Source: Anomaloglossus baeobatrachus (lineage: Eukaryota > Chordata > Amphibia > Anura > Aromobatidae). Taken from it: a DNA stretch of 64,000 nucleotides. Of this stretch, positions 31,314 to 45,623 are shown one piece after another. Position numbers and translations under genes: made by a program. The DNA lies in assembly GCF_048569485.1 (NCBI RefSeq), contig NC_134358.1:245310964-245374963 (forward strand), in the 5' to 3' direction. Positions within the stretch are counted from its first letter, which is position 1. The number at the start of each line of letters is the position of its first letter. The notes below the pieces were generated by a model. That model was not told where the DNA came from, made no database searches, and worked only from the letters and a program-made list of their open reading frames with translations.

Positions 31314-34300
31314 ATGAGTGGCAAAATGACAGATGCTGGTGGAAAGGGGAAGAGGCGTGGTGGAAAAGGCAAAAAAGGTTTTGTCTGTGGGGAAAGTGGC
31401 AAAGCTCCATTATCATCTGCTGAAGATAGACCATCTACCAGCAAAAGTAAGATGTCTACTACTTACCGTGGACAATCCGATGTGCTCCCTTTTTTACGGA
31501 CACGAACAACAGGAAGAAAGGTAGATGATGGGCAAAAAAGGAAAATGCTTGAATGGATCTCAAGTGGTCCAACAAGTGCCCTCTCAGCCACTTCAAGTAC
31601 CGCATCCAAAAAACACCAGTCCTCTGAGTTGTCATCCCAATCACACTTGATTTCTCCCAGCTCTGAAGTCTCCATCAGCCCTGCATAGTATGGTGGAACT
31701 GAGATGGCTGAGTCTGCAGAGCTGTTCAGTCACACTATAGCCTGGGAATCAGAGGTCTGCTCCCAAGCTACAGTGAGTACAGAACAGGAAATGGTCTGCA
31801 GTGATGCCCAGAACCTTTGTGACTCTGATTCAGGCCGTGAGGACCAAGTTTCTGAGCATAATGTTGACCCTTTGTCACAAACTGTAACACCTGTGGTTAT
31901 AGACAATGAGGAACATACTGATGAAGATGAGACGCAGATACCCGATTGGGATGACAACTTAAATATTCGGTCAGGGCAAGAAGAGGCTCGGTCTGAGGGG
32001 GAGGGGAGTGCAAACACAACAATTGATGATGAAGTTCTAGATCCCACCTACTGTCAACCCACAGTCAGGCACTCGAGGAGGTCAACAGAGGTGGTGGAGG
32101 AGGATGCAACTGATGACGAAGTTACCTTGCGCCTTCCTGGACAGAGTCGGAGTACTGGTAGCATGTCTACAACTGCATCCTCAGCCACCACTCTGCCTCT
32201 GAGCATTATTCGGGGTGGATCAACAGGTCGCATGGCCTCTAAGCCTTGCCTAGCCTGGTCCTTTTTTGACATAGAAAAAGATCGCCCAAATTATGTGATC
32301 TGTAAAATTTGTCATGGTTCTCTTAGTAGAGGTCAAAACCTCAGCAGTTTGACAACTTCTTCCATGAATCGTCACATGAATAAATATCATATGGCCCGGT
32401 GGGAAGCTCACCGTGCTGCAATGCGGCCTAGCGGAGCGAACCATCCACCACCTGCCCCTTCCAGTGCATCCGCGCGCTCGTCATCTTCTAGGACTGTAGG
32501 GACAGCTGTCACACCTGTTTTTCCACCCACAACTTCCACCACTGTAACCGCAACAGGTAGTTTGCTTGGTAGGTCGTCAGTTGGTTTGGAAGGGGAAACA
32601 AGTGAGTGTGTACACTCTCTCAGACATCGATAGCACCAACGTTGGATGAAGGCAACATCATGTCTCCGCCTGCACTTTCCTCACAAACCTGCATTTTTCC
32701 AGGGACACCCTACTCAACACCGTCTACACACAGCAGCCAGATCTCTGTCCCTCAGATGTGGTCAAATAAAAGGCCACTTCCTGCGACCCATGACAAAGCT
32801 AAGAGGTTGACTCTATCCCTCTGTAAGCTGTTGGCTACCGAAATGCTGCCTTTCCGCCTAGTGGACACACAGGATTTTAGGGACCTTATGTCTGTCGCTG
32901 TGCCCCAGTACCAGATGCCTAGTCGCCACTACTTCTCTAAGAAAGGTGTGCCCGCGCTACACCAGCATGTCGCACACAACATCACCGCTTCATTGAGAAA
33001 CTCTGTGTGTGAACGGGTGCATTTCACCACCGATACTTGGACCAGTAAGCATGGACAGGGACGTTACATGTCGCTCACTGGGCACTGGGTAACTATGGTG
33101 ATAGATGGTGAAGGGTCTGCTGCACAAGTCTTGCCGTCCCCACGACTTGTGTGTCAATCCTCTGTCTGTCCAAGTTCCGCCACTGCTTCTGTATCCTCCA
33201 CCTCATCTGGGTCCTCCACCTCCGCCCCAAGCATGCCTGGTCAGGCCACCAGCGTTCTCACTGCGCAGAAGGAATCACGCACGCCTCATTACTATGCTGG
33301 CAGCAGAGCGCAACGGCATCAGGCGGTCTTTAGCTTGACATGTCTTGGGAATAAGAGTCACACAGCTGAGGAGTTGTGGTCAGCTCTGCGGTCCGAGTTT
33401 AATAAATGGTTGTCTCCACTCAACCTGCAGCCTGGTAAGGCCGTGTGCGACAATGCTGCAAACCTGGGTGCGGCCCTTCGCCTGGGCAAGGTGACACACG
33501 TACCTTGTATGGCTCACGTGTTGAACCTTGTCGTCCAGCAATTTTTAACACACTATCCCGGCCTAGATGGCCTTCTGAACAGGGCACGAAAACTGTCTGC
33601 TCACTTCCGCCGTTCAACCGCCGCAGCAGAGCAACTTGCATCGCTCCAGAAGTCTTTCGGCCTGCCGGTTCATCGCCTGAAATGCGATGTGGCGACACGC
33701 TGGAATTCAACTCTCCACATGTTACAGCGACTGTGGCAGCACCGCAGAGCCCTGGTGCAATACGTCATGACGTATAGCCTGGGCCAATGAGATGCAGAGG
33801 TGGGGCAGATCACCCTGATGGAGTGGTCTCAGATCAAGGACCTATGCACCCTTCTGCACAGTTTCGACATGGCGACGAATATGTTTAGCGCTGACAATGC
33901 CATTATCAGCATGACGATTCCAGTCATTTACATGCTGGAGCACACGCTAAACACTATTCGGAGTCAGGGGGTGGGACAACATGAAGGGGAGGAACTACAG
34001 GAGGATTCATATGCGCAAGGGACAACAACATCACCAAGGTAAAGACGTTCATCATCACCAACGCAGCAGGCATGGGACCATGGGGGACAGGGATCGACAA
34101 GGGCGCATAGTAGCAGGCGAAATGTTGAGCAAGGTGCAGGAGAACATGAAGAAATGGAGGACGAACTGTCCATGGACATGGAAGACTCAGCGGATGAGGG
34201 AGACCTTGGTCAAATTTCAGTTGAAAGAGGTTGGGGGGAGATGTCAGAGGAAGAAAGAACGGGTAGCACCTCTATGCCACAAACACAGCGTGGACTTGGT

Positions 34301-35038
34301 CCGCATGGCGGGGCAAGACACATGAGTGCCTTTTTGTTGCACTACCTCCAACATGACAGTCGTATTGTCAAAATTAGAAGTGATGATGACTACTGGATTG
34401 CCACACTATTAGATCCCCGGTACAAGTCCAAATTTTGTGACATAATTCCAGCCATAGAAAGGGACGCACGTATGCAGGACTATCAGCAGAAGCTGTTACT
34501 CGATCTTAGATCCGCTTTTCCACCAAACAACCGTGCAGGTGCAGGGAGGGAATCTCCCAGTTGTAACTTGACAAACATGGGACGGTCTCGTCATCTTCAA
34601 CAGTCTACCCGTACCAGTAGGACCGTATCTGGTGCTGGTAACAGCAATTTTATGGAATCTTTTCATAATTTTTTTAGACCCTCTTTTGCAAGGCCACCAG
34701 AGACAACAAGTCTGACACATAGTCAACGGCTGGAGAGGATGATACAGGAGTATCTCCAAATGAACATCGATGCCATGACTGTGCAACTGGAGCCTTGCTC
34801 CTTTTGGGCTTCAAACCTAGAAAAATGGCCAGAGCTCGCAACTTACGCCTTGGAGATTTTGTCGTGTCCAGCTGCCAGCGTTGTCTCTGAACGTGTCTTC
34901 AGTGCTGCTGGGTGTGTGCTGACAGATAAGCGCACGCGTCTGTCCAGTGACAATGTGGACAGACTGACGTTCATCAAAATGAACAAGTCATGGATCCAGA
35001 AGGAATTTACAACCCCTGTGTCATCCTGGGGAGAGTAA
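31314..35038 (+). pseudogene. hAT transposase (BED-finger, hATC), disrupted
   Basis: The reading starts at 31314 (MSGKMTDAGGKGKRRGG). An acidic, Ser/Thr-rich N-terminus is followed by a BED zinc finger (VICKICHGSLSRG...MNRHMNKYH, about 32290-32390), the RNase-H-like core with FTTDTWTS (first Asp, about 33032), CDNAANLGAAL (second Asp, about 33450), CDVATRWNSTLHML (about 33690), and the C-terminal hATC dimerisation domain SCPAASVVSERVFSAAG (catalytic Glu, about 34890) and RLSSDNVDRLTFIKMN. In-frame stops lie at 31686, 33788 and 34040, and the frame changes near 32600-32633. The protein would bind the element's ends and cut and paste it; this copy is probably inactive unless an intron removes some of the breaks. 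Confidence 0.85.
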
Positions 35039-35885
35039 ATGCTTGTGGATTTGGAATGTGCTTGATGCAAATCTAGCTGTGAAGTGTACAACTAGGGCAC
35101 AAGTGCTGCCACTGAATGGGTGGGTGTGTGTGGGGCACAATTTTTGGAAAAAAGGGAGACTCCACTTGGAGTAACCCTTGCTTACATTGTTTTTAAAAGA
35201 AGCCAAGATGAACAGAGCTGGGATCAGGAAAGACTTTGCTACCTACCCCGTTGTCATCCTGGGGACGGTTAATTATGGCGTATTTTTGAATGTGCTTGAT
35301 GCAAATCAAAACATCCTGTTTGCAACTAGGGCCCAAGTGCTGCCACTGATGGGGTGGGTGTCTGTGTGGCCCAATTTTTGGAAAAAAGGGAGACTCCGCT
35401 TGGAGTAACCCTTGCTTGCTGTGTTTTTAAAAGAAGCCAAGATGAACAGAGCTGGGATCAGGAAAGACTTTGCTACCTACCCCGTTGTCATCCTGGGGAC
35501 GGTTAATTATGGCGTATTTTTGAATGTGCTTGATGCAAATCTAGCTGTGAAGTGTACAACTAGGGTACAAGTGCTGCCACTGAATTGGTGGGTGTGTGTG
35601 GGGCCCAATTTTTGGAAAAAAGGGAGACTCTGCTTGGAGTAACCCTTGCTTACATTGTTTTTAAAAGAAGCCAAGATGAACAAGTCATGGGTCAGCAAAG
35701 ACTTTATCTACCTACCCCGGTGTCATGCTGGGTACGGTTAATTATGGCGTATTTTTGAATGTGCTTCATGCAAATCTAGCTGTGAAGTGTACAACTGGGG
35801 CACAAGTGCTGCCACTGAAGGGGTGGGTGTGTGTGGGGCCCAATTTTTGGAAAAAAGGGAGACTCCGCTTGGAGTCACCTTGCGG
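35039..35885 (+). repeat. 234-bp tandem repeat, about 3.5 copies, derived from the transposase 3' end
   Basis: Units begin around 35178, 35412 and 35646, a period of 234 bp. Each contains GAATGTGCTTGATGCAAATC, GTGCTGCCACTGA, TTTTTGGAAAAAAGGGAGAC and AAAGAAGCCAAGATGAACA. The stretch ATGAACAAGTCATGG...CCTGGGGA in the units resembles the last codons of the transposase (KMNKSW...SSWGE, 34975-35038). The repeat therefore arose by duplicating the CDS end together with 3' UTR. Confidence 0.8.
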
Positions 35886-36196
35886 TGTTTTATATGACTT
35901 TAGAAGGGCGTGCCATGCCTATATCTGTGTGTCCTCCTCTTTTTCCTTGTCCAGCTGTTTTGTTTTCGCATGAGTATATGTCCTTGTCACTTTCCCATGT
36001 GTTGTGAGTTGTTTGTCACCTTTTGGACACCTTTGAGGGTGTTTTCTAGGTGTTTTTCTGTGTTTGTGATTGCCTGCCATTGTTTCCTATGCAGTTCGAG
36101 TTCGGTTCGTCGAACGTTCGACGAGCCGAACTCGAACGGGAGCTCCGTTCGGCGAACCGACCTCGAGCCGAACCGGGACCGGTTCGCTCATCTCTA

Positions 36197-37575
36197 CTCT
36201 GTACTAGTACCTTGAATGTAGGACGTGTAAAATCAGCATTAGCAAATACTGAGCATGAGACACAAAATAAATTAGTTTTCATTATGCAGTGCATCTCATA
36301 CAATGCAAATCAAACTTGTGCTGATTTTTTAGGAACATACGAATTCCCACAAAAGTAAGGCAATTTCTGATTCACTTTGCACAAATTGCTTAAACTAGGC
36401 TCTACTATTTTAAACATTGCAGCAGATTACATATGCCAGAGAAGAATAAAATGACCAAAATGCTTTGCAGCTATCAGATCGTATAGCACAGCCAATAAGG
36501 AGTAACTATCATAGCCTATATAAAAGCAAAAGCAGGGAATGCAGCTGCCAGTTTGTGGTGTACAGTATGTGCATAGTGACAGGACATCACATCTTCACCA
36601 TATAGAAAACTATAAAGCAACGCAGAAACTGTATGCATAGTGTGTGACAGCACAGTAGTGTGTGAGGAAAAAAGAATAGTATCAAACATTTTTTAGTATA
36701 ATTAGAGGTTTTGAAGTACAGGGTAATTATATCAGATTTATCAGGTTTCAAAGAGGTATATATCAAAATGTATTACATGCACAATAGTGAATGTCACATA
36801 ATAACGAAGATAAACTTTCAAAGTTTTGCAAATAATGTTTACAAATGTTTTATGTGTCCTGCTTTTATTACATATCTATGAGGTCATCCAGTTGGACCCA
36901 AACACACTGCAGCATGTCCCCTTCAATGGACATTAGAGCAGCGTAGAATTCATATCGGATACTGTGGTTGGTTAGCCGTATGTGTTGCAATAGCTGTATG
37001 CAATATGGTTTCTGGCACAGTCGCAGAATCTTCCAATCAGCTGACAATGCTAAGTTTACGACTTTTGCGACGTGTTGATTTCTACAGACTATATGCAAAG
37101 GTCTCTCAAGCCCTCTCCACTGCTTCGCCTGCAACACTCAATCGTCCGAGGCTTTTATGTTTACACAAGCATCCTGTGCCCTTATATTGTCGATGCCACC
37201 ATAGAATGCTTTGGTGAGCAGGTGGGTCACTTTCTACTGTGTCCGGAACCCTTGCTGCACAGTAACAATTGATTTATACAATTCATACTAAAACTCAAAA
37301 CGCATCCTCTTGTATAGTCACCATTTTGGGATCAGATACCGCCTTGCCAGGTGGTGAGTCACAAGCAAGTCTGCACACGCGAGTTATAACCTCCAAGATG
37401 TGACCTTTCATACGTTATTATTACAAATGAGTGAAATTTATATGTTTGCAGTAATATAAATGCAAAACATGGATAATCATCCCGTACTTTTGGATCACAG
37501 GGAATTGATTCATAGTTAATAGAATTATCGGTGAAAATTGGGCAAATATGGTAAATCCAAAACTCAAAAAACGTA
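36197..37575. other. Intronic DNA with an unrecognised ORF
   Basis: A/T-rich flank of the hAT. At 36868-37137 the minus strand has an 89-codon frame (RGLERPLHIVCRNQHVAK...LRLCQKPYCIQLLQHIRL...) with a balanced, protein-like composition. I do not recognise it; it may be a remnant of a mobile or processed gene. The plus strand is also partly open, so chance is not excluded. Confidence 0.3.
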
Positions 37576-38147
37576 TGCGGGCGTCATACGAGACGATCTA
37601 TTGCGTGATATGTCGTCGGGGTCACAAGTTTCATGACGCACATCCGGCATTGTTTGCGACATCGTTTCGTGTGACACCTACGACTGTCTCAGAACGATTG
37701 CAAAGCGGTTACAAATCGTGTATCGTTTACACGTCATTTATTTTTAAAAAATCGTTTATTCTTCTTTGCGCCGGTTGTTCATCGTTCCCGGGGTAGCACA
37801 CATCGCTCCGTGTGATACCCCGGGAACGAACTGCAGCTTACCTGCGGCCGCTGGCAATGCTGAAGGAAGAAGGTGGGTGGGATGTTTACATCCCGCTCAT
37901 CTCCGCCCCTCCGCTTCTATTGGCCGGCCACTGTGTGACGTCGCTGTGACGCCAAACGTCCCTCTCCCTTCAGGAAGTGGATGTTCGCTGCCCACAGCGA
38001 CGTCGCTCTCAGCAGGTAAGTGCGTGTGATGGGGGTTTAACGACTTTGTGCGCCACGGGCAACTAATTGCCCGTGACGCACAAACGACGGGGGCGGGTAC
38101 GATCGATCGTGCGATCGCACGATAGATCGTATCGTGTGACGCCCGCA
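37576..38147. mobile_element. Harbinger-like MITE, 572 bp
   Basis: Termini TGCGGGCGTCATACGAGACG and, inverted, TGCGGGCGTCACACGATACG, flanked by GTA/TTA. It is the same subfamily as 45040-45599 (CGCACATCCGGCAT, CATCGTTCCCGGGG, GTGCGCCACGGGCAAC). Confidence 0.72.
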
Positions 38148-38726
38148 TTACTCATACCATAGCAATACACAACACTGCTTCATACAGGCATATAAGAGTG
38201 AGTTGCACAAAGACTAATTGATGCCAAAATTATAGTATTGTACTGTAGTATAGGCTTTATATTACATCTAAATATTATGCAAAATAATAATACTTTAATA
38301 TCAGCATGATACTTAAGTGAAAAAGAAAACAGCCTCTGAAATATAGCATTATTGATATATTAATTCACAACTTATGGCTTCAGGCATCTCTATAAGAGTT
38401 GATGGTGCCTGCAGGATTTTTTCCTGGCACAATACAGTTTGCTCCAGAGCCAGATTACAGGACTCCTCCTTGGAATAAACAAGACCTTATAGGAGCTCAA
38501 CAGTCAATTCTCATAAAAGGACGTTTAGTCAGACTTGCTGGGTTTGCAGAAAACTCCTTCGATTGCTTTACTTCCATCATGTTTGTTTAAGGTAATTGCT
38601 CAACTTTGTAAAAACATGGCAGAACCCAAGAGAAATATAGTTAAATTTAAACGAGTCTTTGTACAAGAAGTGCTCAGTCCTGCCCAGTGTTTCACCTTCT
38701 TGATATATTACAATTTAGCAAGAATA
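38148..38726. other. Intronic DNA, possible coding remnant
   Basis: At 38402-38590 (plus) a short frame reads APEPDYRTPPWNKQDLIGAQ then QSILIKGRLVRLAGFAENSF, which is protein-like. It stops at 38590, and another short frame (AEPKRNIVKFKRVFVQEV) follows. It could be a decayed retrocopy or transposon ORF. No family recognised. Confidence 0.3.
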
Positions 38727-41192
<2,466 letters not shown>

Positions 41193-41918
41193 AGTCGGCA
41201 TGAGAAAGGAATCACAGCATGCTGCGTTTGCCAGCAAGTCTCGGCTCACATGCACCCATACAAGTCTATGGGTGCGTGTAAAACATCGCACTGCACTCAC
41301 ATGTCATCCAAGAGCAGTGTGATAAAGGCAGAGACAGACCGCAGAGAAGAGGGAGAAAGTACTCTCTCCCTGTTCTCTGTACCTGTGATCTGATTGGAAA
41401 TCAGTTAATTCCTGCTGGCTTTGTGAATTGTGAATTGCTGCTTGGAGCTCAGACTGCTATGACCAGTCACAGCTGCCTTTAATCTTTATAAAGTTACTAG
41501 ATCCGGTTGCTCCTCATTGAATATAGGTCAGCGTTATTTCAGCGATACTGGTCCTTATTTTAGTGATCCAGAGCCTGGTGATCTATTGTGTGCTTTTCTG
41601 TGTGGTGTGGAAATATCCCTGTTGGTAGTTTATTTCCTCCCTGTGTTTTATTTCATCCTGGGCAGGTATTGTCTCTCCCCTGTGTCTGATTGCAGTGAGC
41701 ATGTGTTTTGGTTTTACCCCAGTCTGTGTTTTTTGTGGGGTTTGCTTCTCCGCTCCAGGCCTTCTCCTGGGGTGGGGAAGAGTGGGTGTTAGATCAGGGT
41801 TCAGATAGGAGTTAGGGTGACATTTGCGGTCCAGACCTACCTACCATCAAGCTTACCATTGGGATAAGGGACAGCACAGGGTCTCTAGTCTGAGAGCCAG
41901 TTTAGAGGTCCCTGCTCC
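41193..41918. other. Repeat-like sequence, possible LTR or leader fragment
   Basis: Contains TCTTTATAAAG (about 41484) followed by T-rich sequence typical of a retroelement R/U5. The first 150 bp (ACCCATACAAGTCTATGGGT) look like a MITE piece. No gene. Confidence 0.3.
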
Positions 41919-43123
41919 TGTACCACCCCGCAGACTCGGCTGCGACTGCTGAGCCGCTCGGATCCGTGCTCGTACTGCGGGTGGTGGCTCGAGCCTCTCA
42001 CGGACCCGGGGGGTCACGTCACTCTGCAAGGGAGTTGGCGCTACACGCGGGGACTTGGGTGAGGAGTTCCACGGCCAGGGCCGCGGTGGTTTGGTTTGGG
42101 ATGTAAGTTTGTGACGCCACCCACGGGTCGTGGTGATTGTAGACACCACCGCTGCAGTGAAGGTATGGGGACTCCCGGGAGCGGTGTAATGGCGCAGCTA
42201 GGTGTTTACGCCTCCGTGGGTAGGGGATGTTGGTCTCAGGGCCTGGTTGGCGAGCGACGGGGTGCAGGTCGGAGTGTTGCAGTGTGGCGCGGTGCGGTGC
42301 CTGATGGCACTGGTGTACTCACTGTGACACAACACACTGGAGTCTCTGGTAAACCAAACGGAGTGATGAACAGGGCCCGCAGCCGGCTGCAGCTTCTCCC
42401 AGAATAGGTTGGTGGTTTCCGCCTTTCTCCTGCACCTCTGTGTGTAAATGTTTGACTCCTATGCCTAGACACCGGTAGTCCGCTCCCCGACTTGTATATG
42501 CCGTAGGAGCCCGTTTGCCCGCAGACGCTGGCCCTTTGGGTCTCTATGCCTTGGCGGTGGCTCTACCCTGTATGGTTGGGCTGTTGTCTTCTAACGGGGC
42601 TTGTGTGGGATAGGTCCTTAAGTCCAGTCCGCAATCAGTTGATTTGACTCGGTCCTGTCGGTTCAGGGTTTTGTACTGGGTCTGAGTACCCCTCCTGGTG
42701 CTCCAGTTTCCAATCGGTTCCCCGGTTCGGTACCGGCGGGCCACCGCCCGACCGCGGGCCCTACGGTTCCACCGGCTGTAATCCCAGCTCCTGCAGGCAG
42801 CCCCCACCGTCTCCTTCCTTGCCAATGGTGACTGGGCTTCGACCCAGCCACCTGGTAGTCTCTTGGCAGGCTTGGACACAGGACTGCCCGTGAACTTGAC
42901 TGCTCTCTACCTCCTCTAGAACTAGACTCTCGTGTTTTCCCGCCTCCAGGCCTGTGGACTCCTCGGTGGGCGGAGCCAACCTCCTGGCTCCGCCCCCCGG
43001 TGTGGACATCAAACCTGGAGGGTGGTGACAAGGCTTTTAGTTTGACTGATGTCACCTAATCGGGAGGGGGTGTGGTGTTGTGTGTGACTACCTGGGACGA
43101 CCTGACTAGTCCAGGGCGTCACA
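41919..43123 (-). mobile_element. Solo LTR, minus orientation, TSD CTCC
   Basis: Plus coordinates: TGTACCACCCCGCAG to CCAGGGCGTCACA, with TSD CTCC at 41915-41918 and 43124-43127. 1205 bp. It aligns with the LTR at 45624 (GCTCGGATCCGTGCTCGT, TCTGGTAAACCAAA, GTTTGCCCGCAG, CGGAGCCAACC). No internal region. Confidence 0.82.
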
Positions 43124-43816
43124 CTCCAGTTACCCCAACACTCTAATGACAGGCAACAGCAGAAAGAGATAATGTGATAAATTCATAAATAGTACTCAAG
43201 GAATAATAAAATCAATTCATAATCCAAGAAGGTAAATTCTGCGTGCCCAAAATAAACAATGTACGCCTACAAACAGTGAATAACTAAAAATAGTAATTAG
43301 ACGGCGCCCTCACAAAGCTTGTGCAGGCGACATGAGTTATTTCCCTCGTACACCACTTTGTTTGTGCTAGCCACCTCATTATAGGTGTACATACTTTTAA
43401 CACCATGTGCATTTTAGATCTAACTGCATTCTGTCCTAGTTAAAGATTTCTCCACTTTGTACTTACCACAGCACGTGGATAGGCGCCCCATGGCCATGGG
43501 TGGCCAAAGCTATAATGCCGACTACATTGCTTCCATTAGATCAATGTTCATGAGATTACCCGCATTATGATCCCCTGCTGCAGTAGAATCTCATGCCTGT
43601 ATATGCGTTTTGCTAAACACTAAGAGTGCAGTAGTAATTAAGGCATAGTTACTTTACCATTTTAACCAGCTTGTTTTATATTACCCTTGTATTGAGTAAA
43701 AAGGTATAACTATTATATTTTTCAAGCACAAACTTTTTAATGAAATAGTTTTAAACTCCTCGAACACAATTTACTTTTTTTGCCAATGTGTGACAGTTAT
43801 TTTGATACATAGCATA
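43124..43816. other. Intronic sequence, nothing recognised
   Basis: A/T-rich, unique-looking DNA without a convincing ORF or element terminus. Confidence 0.35.
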
Positions 43817-44179
43817 CTCTAGTGCATGGGTGTCAAACTCAAGGCCCACGGGCCAAATCCGTTTTTCCGTCTCATTTTGTGTAGCCCGTGAGCTGGGTTG
43901 CTAGTAAAACTCAGGTACTTTTCTCTGCCATCCATAGCGTCCAGCAGAAAAAAAGTACTGTCCATGATTTTTTTAAAATTTTCCGCCAATTCGTACTGTG
44001 CATTCGCTAAAGAGGCTGCCACACGCAGTGCAAATGGTAGATGCTAAAATGCTGTTGGCGTTCACTTCCAGTCCAAAGCACAGAATGCCATTCGATTGAA
44101 TAGCTGGGACTCAGGAGAGATTTGGCGCGCGTTCCCCATCTTTAGTCCTCGTTCACTGCATCAATGAGTAGCTGCAGGA

Positions 44180-44935
44180 AAAAAAGGGCAAAGCTTGGTG
44201 GGATTTGAGGGGTCTATAATGCCAAAAAGGGATGCCTGTGGTGGGATTTAGGGGAATCTATAATGCTTGGCTGATGCCTGTAGAGGCATTTGGGGGGGGT
44301 TATAATCCAGGGGTATGCCTTTTTGTGGAATTTGTGGGATCTATAATGTCGGGGGATGCCTGTGGGGTAATGTAGCGATTATTGTCATGGGATTTTGGAG
44401 GGGGGGAGGGTGCGATGCTGGGGAACACCTCTAGTGGGAGTTTGTGGGTCTATAATGCTGTGGGTGTGCCTGCGGTGAAATTCTGGGGGTCTCTGATGCC
44501 TGTGGTAGGATGTGGGGTGTGTGCAATGTTGGGGGGGATGCTTTCGATGGGATTTTATGGGTTGTGCGATTCTGAGGAGATGCCTGCGATGGGATTTTGG
44601 GGGGTGTCTGATGCTGGAGGAGGACTGTGATGTTATTTATTTGGGTGTATAATGCTATAGATATGCCCGCTGTAGGATTTGCAGGGTTTCCAATACTAAG
44701 GGATGCCTCCAGTGGGATTTTGGGGGTCTGTAATGCTGTGGGGATGCCTGTCGTGAAACTTTGGAGTGAGTGCAATGCTGTAGTGACGCTTGTGTTGAAT
44801 TTGGGGTTTGGGCGGGTGTACAATGCTGGGGGGATGCCATTCTTGGGATTTTAGAGGTCTATAATGCTGTGTGTATGCCTATGGTGGGATTTGGCGTGTG
44901 TATAATGCTGGGGGGCAGCTTGTAATGGGATTTAC
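44180..44935. repeat. G-rich minisatellite, about 40-bp units
   Basis: Degenerate repeats of the form GGGATGCCTGTGGTGGGATTTGG...GTCTATAATGCTG, roughly 17-19 units of 37-45 bp. Open frames over it are repeat artefacts. Confidence 0.75.
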
Positions 44936-45039
44936 ACCCCATGGACTAGGAACTTACCCTATAATCCAGGGACAGCACTGTTAGCCCTACAACCCAGTGA
45001 CAGCACCCTTAGCCATACAACCCAGGGACAGAACCCTTA

Positions 45040-45599
45040 TGCGGGCTTTACACGAGACGATATATTGTGCGATATGTAGTCAGGGTCACGGTATTCGTGA
45101 CTCACATCCGGCATAGCGCACGACGTCGTCTCGTGTGACACCTCTGAGCGACGCAGTATCGCTCATAAATCGTGAGTCGTGTACTCGTCGTTAACTTTCA
45201 TAATATCGTTTATTTTCATGGGTGCAGGTTGTTCATCGTTTCCGTGGCATCACACGTGATACCACGGGAACGATGAACACAGCGTACCTGCATCCCACGA
45301 CACCCGCCGGCTTAATAGAAGGAAGGAGGTGGGCGGGATGTTTACATCCCGCTCATCTGCACCCTCCGCTTCTATTGGCTGGCTCCCGTGTGACGTCACT
45401 GTGACGTCGAACGTCCCTCCCTCTTCAGAACATGACGTTCGTCGCCCACAGCGAGGTCGTCCGGAAGGTAAGTGCGTGTGACGGGGGTTAAACGAGTTTG
45501 TGCGCCACGGGCAGCGTGTTGCCTGTGACGCAAAAACAATGGGGGCGGATACGATCGCTCGTGCTATCGCACGATAGATCGACTCGTGTAAAGCAGGCT
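45040..45599. mobile_element. Harbinger-like MITE, 560 bp
   Basis: Termini TGCGGGCTTTACACGAGACG and, inverted, AGCCTGCTTTACACGAGTCG. The TTA of the minisatellite unit (CCCTTAGCCC) is duplicated at 45037-45039 and 45600-45602, which proves the 3-bp TSD. Same subfamily as 37576-38147. Confidence 0.82.
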
Positions 45600-45623
45600 T
45601 TAGCCCTACAACCTAGGGACAGA

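Larger units (their letters stand above)
26482..36196 (+). mobile_element. Large hAT transposon with internal satellite
   Basis: The right end GGTTCGCTCATCTCTA (36196) has the terminus typical of this frog hAT group and a palindromic GTTCG/CGAAC block before it. The left end is less clear: GTTCGTGGTTCG from about 26482 and the GAACTCGAGC...GCTCGATAGTTC hairpins that follow look like a diverged counterpart. CTCTGCGC (26474) and CTCTGTAC (36197) may be decayed 8-bp TSDs. In order it holds a promoter-like block, a 138-bp satellite, a broken BED-finger hAT transposase and a 234-bp repeat. It lies within the collagen intron in the antisense direction to that gene. Confidence 0.7.

Noticed and set aside
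44382-44854. Gly-rich frames resembling a secreted repeat protein
   Set aside because: They are produced by the about 40-bp G-rich minisatellite and shift frame between units.
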